Assembly: GCF_036499745.1 (NCBI RefSeq)
Contig: NZ_DASYDG010000009.1
Coordinates: forward strand, 6,643-70,642
Length of the DNA stretch: 64,000 nt
Origin: Pinirhizobacter sp036499745
Lineage (GTDB): Bacteria; Pseudomonadota; Gammaproteobacteria; Xanthomonadales; Rhodanobacteraceae
Direction: 5' to 3'
Part shown: piece by piece, positions 44,729-53,963 of the stretch
Position numbering within the stretch: the first letter of the stretch is position 1
How the letters are laid out: each line of letters begins with the position of its first letter
Made by a program: the position numbers and the translations under genes
Notes under the pieces: model-generated
Seen by the model: the letters and a program-made list of their open reading frames with translations, nothing else
What the model was told of the DNA's origin: nothing
Databases searched by the model: none

Positions 44729-47479
44729 TTATTTCTTGCCGCCAAAATGCCAGTTGAACTCCACGAATACCGATCGGCCATAAATGTCGTAATTGTCCGC
44801 ATTAAAATACGGAAGCGTGTAGTACGAGCGATCCATCGGCGGCTTGGTGTTGCGCAGGTTGTTCAGCACCAGGCTGATGCTGGCGTCATCGGGGAGCTGG
44901 TAACCCACATTGAGGTTGAACGTGGTCCACGAACCCAGGCGGCCAGCGCCGGGCACGGTGTAGCTGTTGTTCACCTGCGCCAGGTAGTTCGGGGTGCGGC
45001 CGCGGCGGTTGCCGAAGAGGGTGGCCGACCAGTCGCCCCGGTCCCAGCCCACGGACGCCGTGATGATGGTCTTGAAGTCGGTGGAATACTGCGGCTCGCG
45101 CAGCAGGTCGATGGTGGGTTCGCCGGCGTACTGCTGAAGCGTGTGCTTGAGCGTGTTGCTGTACGACGCACCCAGCCGAAGGTTCCCTGCGGTACCCATG
45201 TCGATGCGGTAGTTCGCACCCGCGGTCAGCGCATCCACTCGCTCGCTGGATGAGTTGATCGGACCGCTGCGGATCTGGGTGACGGCGCCGGTGGCGTCAC
45301 GGGTAATGCGCGACAGGGCATCCTGGCACGAGGCCGAGCCTGCATCCATGCGTCCCGCCCGGCAATCAGCCTCGTTGCGAAACAGCGTGGTGACGCTCAG
45401 TTCTTCCACCTTGTCTGCGATGCGGATGGAGAGGTAGTCCAGGCTCAGGTTGAAATCCTGCGTGGGCGACCATACCGCGCCGACGCCATAGGACTTCGCC
45501 GTGATCGGCTTCAGGTCCGGATTGCCGGCGCGGACGCCGCGGGTCGACTGGTTGTATGCCGGACAGTCGCGCAGGGCCTCACCTGGATAGAACGTCTCGC
45601 AGCCGTAGAAATCCGGTGCGCCGGTGAAATAGCCGCTGTCGCCGGCGAACAGATAGCCCATGTCCGGTGCGCGGAATGCCGTGGCGTAGTTGGCGCGCAG
45701 CAGCAGGGTGTCGACCGGGCGGTATTCGAAGGCCAGCTTGTAGGTGGGCCGGCCAATGGTGTTACCCGTCCACTGGTAGCGGTCGTAGCGCACGGCAGCG
45801 TTGGCCAGCAGTTCGGCGGTGATCGGCACGCTCAGTTCGCCGGCCAGCGCATAGTGCTGGCGTTTGCCGTGGCCCTGGGTGCCCGAAAGACCCCAGTAGT
45901 TGCCGTTGACCACGCCAAGATCGGTGCGGTTGCTCCAGTGCTCGTTGCCGGCCTGGCCCACGATGGCAAGGCCGATGTCACCGGCGGGCAGTGCGGCCAG
46001 CGATGTGTTGGTGAGCTGGACATTGAGATCCTGCGTCCAGGTTTGGGACACGGAGTTGATCTGGCCGAGCGTGGCGATGTACTGCTCAGGGGTTACCGCC
46101 TGGTAGAAGTTCGCCCAGTTCGGCGCGTAGATCGGCAGGCCGGTGGCGGCGTCACTGCCCAGCTGCGGGCCCATGAACTGCTGTCCGAACAGCGAATCGA
46201 GCGGGCCGGCGAGCGGCCGGTTCTGCTTGTTGGTCAGCGAGTACGCCGAGCGGTTGTAGTAGGCATCGTAATCCCACGCCGAATCGCCCAGCCTGCCGCG
46301 GCCGCCCAGGATCACCTGGTATTGCTGGCCGATGTTGCGGTTGGCGACGCGGTCGTAGCCGCCGGTCTCTTCGGGCGACAACGCATGCTGGGCGAGCGTT
46401 TGCTGGCCGGTGGCCTGGTCGATGAAGCGGCCGCCGTTGTTGGCGCTCCAGAAGGTGTAGTTGGAACCGGAGATCGACGTGTTGGTGGAGGATCCATACA
46501 GCCCGCTGCCGTACAGCTCCAGATGGTCGTTCACCCTGAATGAGCTCGACAGGTAACCCGTGGCCGAGCGCTTCCTGTTCGAAAGGGTAGCCTGGCCGAC
46601 TTCCTGGCTACCGCAGTAGTAGCCCGAGCCCGGCCGATACGCGTAGTACGTGCTGTTGTTGAAAAGCGACGACACGTTCTGGCAAGCCTCGGCGCCCGGA
46701 TCCACGTACGAGGCACGGCCGTTGGCGTCGTAGACCATGTGGAGGAAATTCCGCGAGGCGACGGGGTCTGCACCGTCGCGCGAGGGATCGGATGCGGTTG
46801 AGCGGGTGAGCTTGCGGTCAGCGCCGTAGATCGGAGCCTGGTTGCCCAGCTCCACGCTGAAGACGGTTTTGGAGCGATCGGTGGAGTGGCCGCCGGTCAG
46901 CTGCACGCGCTGGTTGCCGCCACCGCCGTCGGTGTAACCGCCGCCACGGAAGTTCACGTCGAAACCGTTGACGTTCTTCTTCAGGATGATATTCACCACG
47001 CCGGCAATGGCATCCGAGCCATACACGGCCGACTGGTTACCCGGCACGATGTCGATGCGCTCGACGATCGAGGTGGGAATGGTGGAGATGTCCACGAAGT
47101 TGCTCTGGCCGTTGTAAAGCAACGGATAGTTGGCCAGTGGATGGCCATCGACCAGGATCTTGGTGAAGCCCGGATCCAGCCCGAACAGGCTGATCGACTG
47201 CGCGCCCTGGGTGAACGAGGCGCTTGTTTGTGCGTTCTGCACGGCGCCTGAGGCCAGCGGTGATGCCCGGAGCGCATCGGCCACGGTCTTGAAGCCCTGC
47301 CGCTGGATGTCGGCAGCGGTGATCTCGATGGTCGGCGTGGCGGTTTCCACCACGGCTCGCGGAATCAACGAGCCGGTAACGGTGACCGTTTCCAGCGTCT
47401 TGGGTTCGTTATCGGCCGCGAAGGCGGGCGCGAAGAAGGCTGCCGCAATGGCGGCGGCCAGGAGCTTCCTGGATTGCAT
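44729..47479 (-). CDS. TonB-dependent receptor 4 (different subfamily)
   Basis: A 916-residue receptor without the N-terminal beta-sandwich of its neighbours. Signal peptide MQSRKLLAAAIAAAFFAPAFAA runs straight into a TonB box (TLETVTVTG) and plug (ILVDGHPLANYPLL, AVYGSDAIAGVVNIILKK). The barrel contains several Cys (for example YYCGSQE, FYGCETFYPGEALRDCPAYN) and ends VEFNWHFGGKK. AGGGAAGA lies about 10 nt before ATG 47479. Substrate unknown. No GGGGAG-loop leader was found. Confidence 0.93.
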   Translation of the reverse strand: MQSRKLLAAAIAAAFFAPAFAADNEPKTLETVTVTGSLIPRAVVETATPTIEITAADIQRQGFKTVADALRASPLASGAVQNAQTSASFTQGAQSISLFGLDPGFTKILVDGHPLANYPLLYNGQSNFVDISTIPTSIVERIDIVPGNQSAVYGSDAIAGVVNIILKKNVNGFDVNFRGGGYTDGGGGNQRVQLTGGHSTDRSKTVFSVELGNQAPIYGADRKLTRSTASDPSRDGADPVASRNFLHMVYDANGRASYVDPGAEACQNVSSLFNNSTYYAYRPGSGYYCGSQEVGQATLSNRKRSATGYLSSSFRVNDHLELYGSGLYGSSTNTSISGSNYTFWSANNGGRFIDQATGQQTLAQHALSPEETGGYDRVANRNIGQQYQVILGGRGRLGDSAWDYDAYYNRSAYSLTNKQNRPLAGPLDSLFGQQFMGPQLGSDAATGLPIYAPNWANFYQAVTPEQYIATLGQINSVSQTWTQDLNVQLTNTSLAALPAGDIGLAIVGQAGNEHWSNRTDLGVVNGNYWGLSGTQGHGKRQHYALAGELSVPITAELLANAAVRYDRYQWTGNTIGRPTYKLAFEYRPVDTLLLRANYATAFRAPDMGYLFAGDSGYFTGAPDFYGCETFYPGEALRDCPAYNQSTRGVRAGNPDLKPITAKSYGVGAVWSPTQDFNLSLDYLSIRIADKVEELSVTTLFRNEADCRAGRMDAGSASCQDALSRITRDATGAVTQIRSGPINSSSERVDALTAGANYRIDMGTAGNLRLGASYSNTLKHTLQQYAGEPTIDLLREPQYSTDFKTIITASVGWDRGDWSATLFGNRRGRTPNYLAQVNNSYTVPGAGRLGSWTTFNLNVGYQLPDDASISLVLNNLRNTKPPMDRSYYTLPYFNADNYDIYGRSVFVEFNWHFGGKK

Positions 47480-47649
47480 GCTGTTGTCTTCCCTGGTGGT
47501 GTGTACTGACACGGCTATGCCGGGCCCGACATTCCACGCTAGGGGAATTTAGCAACAGGGAATATGGAAGAAAGCTCAAATTCCCGGGGGTGCGAAAGAA
47601 AACGGCGACGTGCCAAGGCACGTCGCCGCTCACTGCATACGCGATTGGA

Positions 47650-48573
47650 TCAGTAGCGCGGAACGCTCGAATCGACTTCCTGCGACCACGCATCCATGCC
47701 ACCGGCCACGTTGAACACGTTGCTGAAACCATGCGCGGCAAAGTGGTTGGCCGCTGCCATGCTGGAGTTGCCGTGGTGGCAGATGAAGGCGAGTACGGTG
47801 TCCTTGGGCAGGCGACCCAGGGCGTCGTAGCCTTCTTCTTCCAAAATACGGGCGCCGGCAAGGGGTGCGGCGGCGGCGCGGCCGTTGGCCGGACGCACGT
47901 CGACCAGGGTGATGGAGCCTTCAGCCATGCGGGTGGCCAGTTCCTGCACGGTCATCGACTTCACTTCGTTGGCGCCGGGGAACTTCAGGCTGAGGCCCTC
48001 GCCCTGCACGGTGCTTACCCAGTCGATCACGATGCCCTTGGCGCGCTGGGCGCTGCCCGGGTCGAAGTGCACTTCGATGCCGCTGGCGCTCACCACGATG
48101 TCGTGGTCCTGGGCCGGGGCGAGCTGGAAGCCGGCGCCGTGGTCCGGGCCGATCTCAAGATGCAGCACCATGCCTTGAGCATCCGCCATGCCGGCGCGGA
48201 TGGCTTCGGCGGCCTTCTCGGTGATGGTGATTTCCGGCGGGGTGCGGTCGGGCGGGGTGGCGCCGAACAGGGAGTGAAGCTCGCCGCTGCCGTACATCTG
48301 GCGGATGATGTCCGCGCCGCCCACCAGTTCGCCTTCCACATACAGCTGTGGGATGGTGGGCCACTGGCCGTAGGTCTTGATGCCGTCGCGGATTTCCGCG
48401 TCCTGCAGCACGTCCACTGTGTAGTAATCGGGCAGCAGCTCGTTCAGCACATTGGTGGCCGAGGCTGAGAAGCCGCACATCGGCTGGCTGCGGTCGCCCT
48501 TCATGAACAGCACCACGCGGTGTTCGTTCAGCAGGGTTTCGATGCGTTCGCGGGTGGCGGAATCGAGGCTCAT
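47650..48573 (-). CDS. grxD: Grx4-type monothiol glutaredoxin fused to a rhodanese domain
   Basis: A 307-residue three-part protein. Residues 1-105 are a monothiol glutaredoxin with CGFS (Cys33) and the glutathione-site WPTIPQLYVEGELVGG. Residues ~110-205 resemble a HesB/IscA-like domain (TITEKAAEAIRAGM ... GIEVHFDPGSAQRAKGIVIDWV) but lack its usual cysteines. Residues ~210-305 are a rhodanese with active-site Cys in FICHHGNSS. It is probably involved in iron-sulfur cluster handling (CGFS family knowledge); the fusion suggests a link to sulfane sulfur. Start 48573 by family similarity. Confidence 0.9.
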   Translation of the reverse strand: MSLDSATRERIETLLNEHRVVLFMKGDRSQPMCGFSASATNVLNELLPDYYTVDVLQDAEIRDGIKTYGQWPTIPQLYVEGELVGGADIIRQMYGSGELHSLFGATPPDRTPPEITITEKAAEAIRAGMADAQGMVLHLEIGPDHGAGFQLAPAQDHDIVVSASGIEVHFDPGSAQRAKGIVIDWVSTVQGEGLSLKFPGANEVKSMTVQELATRMAEGSITLVDVRPANGRAAAAPLAGARILEEEGYDALGRLPKDTVLAFICHHGNSSMAAANHFAAHGFSNVFNVAGGMDAWSQEVDSSVPRY

Positions 48574-48717
48574 GAGGGGTCCGGGAAAGAATGGGGAATG
48601 GGCGTAGTTTAGCCGTTCGTCCGACATGGCCGCTTCGGGCCGGGATTTCAATGGGTTATGGCTGGGCAGGCGGCAGTTCGATGCCATCACGGAGGGTCTG
48701 ATGGCGGGCCGGGGCTG

Positions 48718-49059
48718 TTATTGCGGCGGCTGGGCCAGCTCTTTGGCGCTTAAGTATCCATCGTGGTTGCGGTCCAGCCGATGGAACTGCGTTTCGTAGT
48801 TACGCCGCACTTCGTCCAGCCGCAGTGGCTTGCCGTGCTGGCCGGGAAGCTCCGATGCATCGAGCACGCCGTCGCCGTTGGTGTCCATGTGGCGGAACCC
48901 GGCGGTCATATAGGTAAGGTATTCGTCCCGGCTCACCTTGCCGTCGCCATTGGTGTCGAACTGGCGCAGGTACTCCGCCGGTGTGGCCTGGGCGACGGCG
49001 ATGCCGGGCGCAGCGGATGCCGCCAGCATCGCCATGGCCGCGAAGGCGGCGCGGCGCAT
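48718..49059 (-). CDS. Secreted EF-hand calcium-binding protein
   Basis: A 113-residue exported protein: signal peptide MRRAAFAAMAMLAASAAPGIAVAQA and three EF-hand loops (DTNGDGKVSRDE, DTNGDGVLDASE, DRNHDGYLSAKE) with acidic residues at positions 1, 3, 5 and 12, except Asn/His substitutions at some. It probably binds calcium in the periplasm. Its start overlaps the folE stop by one base (TGATG), an unexpected pairing with a folate gene. Confidence 0.88.
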   Translation of the reverse strand: MRRAAFAAMAMLAASAAPGIAVAQATPAEYLRQFDTNGDGKVSRDEYLTYMTAGFRHMDTNGDGVLDASELPGQHGKPLRLDEVRRNYETQFHRLDRNHDGYLSAKELAQPPQ

Positions 49060-49652
49060 CAGCGCCGGTCGACGCCGACGAAGCGCAGGAACTCAGCGCG
49101 TGTGCGCGGATCCTCGCGGAAGCTGCCAAGCATCTGGCTGGTCACCATCGATACGCCGCGCTTGTGCACGCCGCGGGTGGTCATGCATTCGTGCGAGGCA
49201 TCGATCACCACGCCTACGCCACGTGGCTGCAGCGTTTCCTCGATGCAGTGGGCGATCTGTGCAGTGAGTTTTTCCTGCACCTGGAAGCGACGGGCGAAAC
49301 CATCGACCACGCGTGCCAGCTTGCTGATGCCCACCACGCGGTCGGTGGGCACATAACCCACGTGGGCGCGGCCGATGATCGGCGCCATGTGATGCTCGCA
49401 ATGGCTTTCGAACTCGATATCCCGCAGCACGATCATCTCGTCGTAGCCGCCGACTTCCTCGAACGTACGGGCCAGGTAGTCGGCCGGGTCTTCCAGGTAG
49501 CCGGAAAACCAGTCGCGATAGGCCTTGACCACGCGCTTGGGCGTATCAAGCAGGCCCTCACGGGCGGGATCGTCGCCCGCCCAGCGCAACAGGACGCGCA
49601 CAGCGTCCTCAGCCTGTTCGCGGGTGACATCAGGGTTCTTTGGCTCGGTCAT
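49059..49652 (-). CDS. folE: GTP cyclohydrolase I
   Basis: A 197-residue enzyme converting GTP to dihydroneopterin triphosphate, the first step of tetrahydrofolate synthesis. The zinc/catalytic site ESHCEHHMAPI is present with HVGYVP, GISKLARVVDGFARRFQVQE and a second conserved Cys region HECMTTRGV. Complete, from MTEPKNPDV. It is coupled to the EF-hand gene downstream. Confidence 0.96.
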   Translation of the reverse strand: MTEPKNPDVTREQAEDAVRVLLRWAGDDPAREGLLDTPKRVVKAYRDWFSGYLEDPADYLARTFEEVGGYDEMIVLRDIEFESHCEHHMAPIIGRAHVGYVPTDRVVGISKLARVVDGFARRFQVQEKLTAQIAHCIEETLQPRGVGVVIDASHECMTTRGVHKRGVSMVTSQMLGSFREDPRTRAEFLRFVGVDRR

Positions 49653-49713
49653 GGGTCGTCAGGGTAGCCGGCTAAAGCGCCCATTGTAGCGCCAAGCCCA
49701 TAAGAGCCCATTA

Positions 49714-49948
49714 GGGGTCAGAGTCATTATGCGTGCCAATCAAACAACAAAAGCCCATAAAGGGGTCAGAGCCATTTTGCGCACCAGTCAAACGACGAAC
49801 CCTGTTCGCGATGCCAGTGTGTGTGAGCCAAGCTTAATGACTCTGACCCCCTTAAGGCCCGCGACCGGCAAGCGAGCCGCGCACATTTACTCTGACCCCT
49901 TAAGGCGGGTTGGGGTGGTATGTGTTCCGTTTTAATGACTCTGACCCC
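49714..49948. repeat. REP-like repeat cluster (GGGGTCAGAGTCATT)
   Basis: Two direct copies at 49714-49728 and 49762-49776 (second with GCC for GTC) and three inverted copies ending in CTCTGACCCC at 49836-49850, about 49887-49899 and 49934-49948. The first two lie in a ~48-bp tandem unit that also repeats AGCCCAT and CAAACAACAA/CAAACGACGA. Repeats of this kind in xanthomonads are associated with REP tyrosine transposases (family knowledge); none is in the window. The 49653-49961 gap has no gene. Confidence 0.8.
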
Positions 49949-49961
49949 TTTAGGGGAGGGG

Positions 49962-51416
49962 TTAGTCGGGGGTGGGGGCTTCATCGTCGAGGTCGTCGTC
50001 GGGTTCGACGGGTTCCAGGGCGATTTTTAGGGCTTCGCTGGAGACGTCGCTGCCCAGGGACTGTACTTCGCGCAGGCGTTTTTCGATCGCCCGGGTGCGG
50101 ACGCCGGCGCTGTCGATGCTGTTGCGCACGGTGTCCAGTTGCTTGCGGGTTTTCTCAAGGACCGTGCCGAACTTGCCGAACTCGGTCTTCACCGCGGCCA
50201 GCACGTGCCAGACCTCGCTCGAGCGCTTTTCAATGGCGAGCGTGCGGAAGCCCATCTGCAGGCTGTTCAGCAAGGCGGTAAGGGTGGTGGGCCCGGCCAC
50301 GGTGACGCGGTATTCGCGCTGCAGCAGATCCGACAGGCCCGGACGGCGGATCACTTCCGCATACAGGCCCTCGGTGGGCAGGAACAGGATGGCGAAGTCG
50401 GTGGTGTGCGGCGGGCCGACGTACTTGCCGTGGATGCGCCTGGCTTCCTCGCGCACGCGCACCTCCAGCGCGCGGCCGGCGGCGAGTGCGGCGTCGGCGT
50501 CGGCGGCGTCCTGGGCGTCGAGCAGGCGCTGGTAGTCTTCCACCGGGAATTTCGCATCGATCGGCAACCACACCGGCACGCCATCTTCGGTGCCGGGCAG
50601 GCGGATGGCGTATTCCACGCGCTCGGAGGAACCGGGAATGGTCGCCACGTTGGCGGCGTATTGCTCGGCCACCAGGATCTGTTCCAGCAGCGAGCCCAGC
50701 TGCACTTCGCCGAAGGTGCCGCGGGTTTTGACGTTGGTCAGCACGCGCTTCAAGTCACCCACGCCGGCAGCCAGGGTCTGCATTTCGCCCAGTCCGCGCT
50801 GCACCGCCTCAAGGCGCTCGGACACCAGCCGGAACGACTCACCCAAACGCGTTTCCAGGGTGGCGTGGAGTTTTTCATCCACCGTCTGGCGCATCTGCTC
50901 AAGCTTCGCGGCGTTATCGTCCTGGATGGATTTGAGCTTCGATTCCAGCACCTGGCGCACCTCGCCCAGGCGCTTTTCGTTCTCGGCGGCCAACGCACCA
51001 AGGCGCTGTTCCAGCAGGCTGCCAAACTGACGCAAGGTGGCCGAACCTTCTTCACGCGCCTTGCGGGCATCCTCGCCGAGGCCTTCGCGCAGGCCCTGCA
51101 TGCCACGATCGGTACGTTCAGTGAGCTGATCCAGGCGCTTGCCGAAGCCGTCGATGCGTTCACCGCTGGCCTGGCCCATACGGCCGAGTTGTTCCTGCAC
51201 GTGTCCGCGGAACTGCTCGAAGGTGGCGCCCAGTTCCGCTCGGCCGGCGCGTTGTTCCTCGCGCAGCACCGCATCGAGCTGGCGGCTGCCGGCCAGCAGG
51301 GCATCGAGTTTGCCGCCGTTGCCCTCATCGCGCGGCTTGCGCACGGCCAGCACGACCAACAGCAACAGACAGGCCAGCACGGCCACCAGCAGGACGATAA
51401 GAAGAGTGTCGGTCAT
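49962..51416 (-). CDS. rmuC: DNA recombination protein RmuC homologue
   Basis: A 484-residue protein limiting recombination at inverted repeats. N-terminal transmembrane helix (LLIVLLVAVLACLLLLVVLAV), a long coiled coil (about 30-220), then the PD-(D/E)XK-like RmuC domain with LPIDAKFPVEDYQRLL, FLPTEGLYAEV, and GPTTLTALLNSLQMGFRTLAIEKRS. The acidic tail ends EPVEPDDDLDDEAPTPD. The REP cluster immediately follows its stop. Confidence 0.94.
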   Translation of the reverse strand: MTDTLLIVLLVAVLACLLLLVVLAVRKPRDEGNGGKLDALLAGSRQLDAVLREEQRAGRAELGATFEQFRGHVQEQLGRMGQASGERIDGFGKRLDQLTERTDRGMQGLREGLGEDARKAREEGSATLRQFGSLLEQRLGALAAENEKRLGEVRQVLESKLKSIQDDNAAKLEQMRQTVDEKLHATLETRLGESFRLVSERLEAVQRGLGEMQTLAAGVGDLKRVLTNVKTRGTFGEVQLGSLLEQILVAEQYAANVATIPGSSERVEYAIRLPGTEDGVPVWLPIDAKFPVEDYQRLLDAQDAADADAALAAGRALEVRVREEARRIHGKYVGPPHTTDFAILFLPTEGLYAEVIRRPGLSDLLQREYRVTVAGPTTLTALLNSLQMGFRTLAIEKRSSEVWHVLAAVKTEFGKFGTVLEKTRKQLDTVRNSIDSAGVRTRAIEKRLREVQSLGSDVSSEALKIALEPVEPDDDLDDEAPTPD

Positions 51417-51446
51417 GCGGCTATGGTACCCGCAGCCGTCTCACCC

Positions 51447-52520
51447 TTAGCGACGCCGCAGGCGGCGCTTCAAAAAAGCGAGGGTTTTCAGTTCCAGCTG
51501 GCGTGGATGGCGGCCGGTTTCCGGTGGCACTACCTTGTGCAGTGAGCCATCGCGCCAGCCCTCGAACACTTCGGGGTGGATGTACGACTTGCGGCACACC
51601 GTCGGCGTATTGCCCAGAGTGTCGGCCACCTCCTGCACCGCTTCCTTCAACGTGGCGCGGATGGCCCGCTCGCCACCGGATTCCGGCAGCGGTGTGCGGG
51701 CCAGCACCGCCACTGCCTGCGTGGTACCTCCCCAGGTGCGGAAATCCTTGGCGGTGAATTCCCCGCCGGTGATCTCGCGCAGGTAATCATTCACCATGCC
51801 CGAATCCACCGGTTGCCGGGTGCCTTCGTCGTCCAGGTACTGGAACACGCGCTGGCCCGGCAGATCCTGCACCTGGCGCACCGCCTTCACCAGGCGCTTG
51901 TCGTCCAGCTCCACCTCGTGCTCCTTGCCGCTCTTGCCACGGAAGCTGAAAAGAAGGCGGCCGGGAAGCGCCTTGATATGACGCGAGCGAAGGGTGGTAA
52001 GGCCGAAGGAGTTGTTCTCCTTCGCATACGCATCGTTACCCACGCGGATCAAGGTTTCTTCCAGCAGGCTCACGATCAGCGCCAGCACCTTCTGGCGCGG
52101 CAGGCCGGGCAGGGCCAGGTCGCGTTTCAGCCGGCGGCGCATGGCCGGCAGCTGCTGGGCGAATTCCACCACCCGCTCGAACTTGCCCCGGTCGCGCTCG
52201 TCACGCCATTTAGCGTGGTAGCGGTACTGCTTGCGCCGCCGCGCGTCCCGTCCGGTGGCCTGCAGGTGGCCGCGTTCGTTGATGCAGATCCACACCTGGG
52301 TATAAGCCGGCGGGATGGCCAGCATGCGGATGCGATCCAGGGTGTGGGCATCGCGCACCGCCTTGCCGTCGATGCCGATATACGAAAACCCCTTGCCCCG
52401 GCGGCAGCGGGTAATTCCCTTGTCGGTGTCGCACACATACACCAGCCCTGCATCGCGTGCGTGCTGCTGCTCGGCGGTGAGGGCCGCCACCAGGGGGGAG
52501 GGGTCGGGTTTGCGCGTCAT
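51447..52520 (-). CDS. DNA topoisomerase IB (poxvirus-type)
   Basis: A 357-residue enzyme relaxing DNA supercoils through a 3'-phosphotyrosine. It has the N-terminal DNA-clamp domain (GKGFSYIGIDGKAV, PPAYTQVWIC), catalytic core with RVGNDAYAKENNSFGLTTLRSRH, KDFRTWGGT, and the nucleophile Tyr313 in CRKSYIHP. Complete. It lies 30 bases upstream of rmuC on the same strand. Confidence 0.94.
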   Translation of the reverse strand: MTRKPDPSPLVAALTAEQQHARDAGLVYVCDTDKGITRCRRGKGFSYIGIDGKAVRDAHTLDRIRMLAIPPAYTQVWICINERGHLQATGRDARRRKQYRYHAKWRDERDRGKFERVVEFAQQLPAMRRRLKRDLALPGLPRQKVLALIVSLLEETLIRVGNDAYAKENNSFGLTTLRSRHIKALPGRLLFSFRGKSGKEHEVELDDKRLVKAVRQVQDLPGQRVFQYLDDEGTRQPVDSGMVNDYLREITGGEFTAKDFRTWGGTTQAVAVLARTPLPESGGERAIRATLKEAVQEVADTLGNTPTVCRKSYIHPEVFEGWRDGSLHKVVPPETGRHPRQLELKTLAFLKRRLRRR

Positions 52521-52564
52521 GCTGCCGGAGTGTGTCCGGCAACATGATCAAGCGGTGGTGAAAT

Positions 52565-53827
52565 CTAGCCGAAGGGTTCGAGCTTCTTCTTCACGGCCAC
52601 GTTCTTCAGGGTGGCATAAGCGGGCAAACCGTTCTTGCCATAGGGCGGCGGTGCCTCGCCCTGGATCAAGGGCGCAAGGTATCGTCGCGCGGCGGCGGTG
52701 ATGCCGTAGCCGTCCTTGGTGATGAACGAAGCCGGCATTTTCTTCTCGCGATTGGCGATCTTCGACAGCTCCGCCGGCTCCACTTTCCATCGATACGGGG
52801 CATCGGACGTGCGCACGATCACCGGCATCACCGCGTTCATGCCCTTCGCTGCGTATTCGACCGCGGCCTTGCCCACCGCATAGGCCTGTTCCACATCCAC
52901 CTTCGAGGCGGCGTGGCGGGCCGAGCGTTGCAGGTAGTCGGGCACCGCCCAATGGAATTTGTAGCCAAGCTTGTCGCGGATAAGCCCGGCGATCACCGGC
53001 GCCAGGCCGCCCAGCTGGGCATGGCCGAAGGCGTCAACGCCACCGGCCTCGGCCAGGAATTTGCCGTCCGGCGCCAGCAGGCCTTCCGATGCCACCACCG
53101 TGCAATAACCCACGCGCTTCACCGTGGCCTTCACTTTGGCCAGGAACTCAGCTTCGTTGAAGGTGCGCTCGGGGAACAGGATGATGTGCGGCGGGGCGTC
53201 GCTGCCTTCGCCGGCCAGGCCCGCGGCTGCTGCGATCCAGCCGGCGTGCCGGCCCATCACTTCCAGGATGAATACCTTGGTGGAGGTCTCGGCCATCGAG
53301 GCCACGTCAAGGCTGGCCTCGAGCGTGGAGATCGCCGTGTAGCGCGCCACCGAGCCGAAACCCGGGCAGGTGTCGGTCACCACCAGGTCGTTGTCCACCG
53401 TCTTGGGCACGCCGATGCAGCTCAATTCATAGCCAAGGGATTTCGACAGCTGGGACATCTTGTAGGCGGTGTCGGCGGAGTCGTTGCCGCCGTTGAACAG
53501 GAAGGTGCGGATGTCGTGGGCTTTGAACACCTCGATCAGGCGTTCATATTCCTTGCGGTCGGTATCGATGGATTTGAGCTTGTAGCGGGCCGAGCCGAAG
53601 GCGCCGCCCGGGGTATGGCGAAGCGCCGCGATGGACTTTGCGCTTTCCTTCGAGGTATCGATCAGGTTCTCGCGCAGGGCGCCCAGGATGCCGTTGCGGG
53701 CCGCGTACACCTTCAGCCCCCTGGCCCGGGCGGTTTCGATCACCCCCGCGGCGGTGGCGTTGATCACGGCGGTGACACCGCCGGACTGGGCATAGAGCAG
53801 CTTGCCGGGGGACGACCTGGTGGCCAT
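52565..53827 (-). CDS. pfp: Pyrophosphate-dependent 6-phosphofructokinase
   Basis: A 420-residue glycolytic enzyme. Seen: AQSGGVTAVINATAAG, GGNDSADTAYKM (the PPi-type region in place of ATP-type GGDGS), PKTVDNDL with catalytic Asp, and the substrate motif MGRHAGW. Start 53827 (MATRSSPGK) follows AAGGAA; the frame stays open further upstream without similarity. The PPi-dependent form works reversibly in glycolysis and gluconeogenesis, as known in xanthomonads. Divergent from adk. Confidence 0.93.
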   Translation of the reverse strand: MATRSSPGKLLYAQSGGVTAVINATAAGVIETARARGLKVYAARNGILGALRENLIDTSKESAKSIAALRHTPGGAFGSARYKLKSIDTDRKEYERLIEVFKAHDIRTFLFNGGNDSADTAYKMSQLSKSLGYELSCIGVPKTVDNDLVVTDTCPGFGSVARYTAISTLEASLDVASMAETSTKVFILEVMGRHAGWIAAAAGLAGEGSDAPPHIILFPERTFNEAEFLAKVKATVKRVGYCTVVASEGLLAPDGKFLAEAGGVDAFGHAQLGGLAPVIAGLIRDKLGYKFHWAVPDYLQRSARHAASKVDVEQAYAVGKAAVEYAAKGMNAVMPVIVRTSDAPYRWKVEPAELSKIANREKKMPASFITKDGYGITAAARRYLAPLIQGEAPPPYGKNGLPAYATLKNVAVKKKLEPFG

Positions 53828-53963
53828 GCGCTGGTTCCTTTTCGCGGGGGTACTTACCTTAGCCCAGGCCGGTTTGACGGGGAAACACCCTTTGGTTACC
53901 GTGATTGTCATTTTTTCGATGTTCGGCGCCCTGAAGCGGGTGCCCGGACTCTATTGGAGCCAT

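Noticed and set aside
49653..49961. Possible short ORF within the REP cluster (49729-49935)
   Set aside because: It is made of the repeat units themselves, with no ribosome site or similarity.
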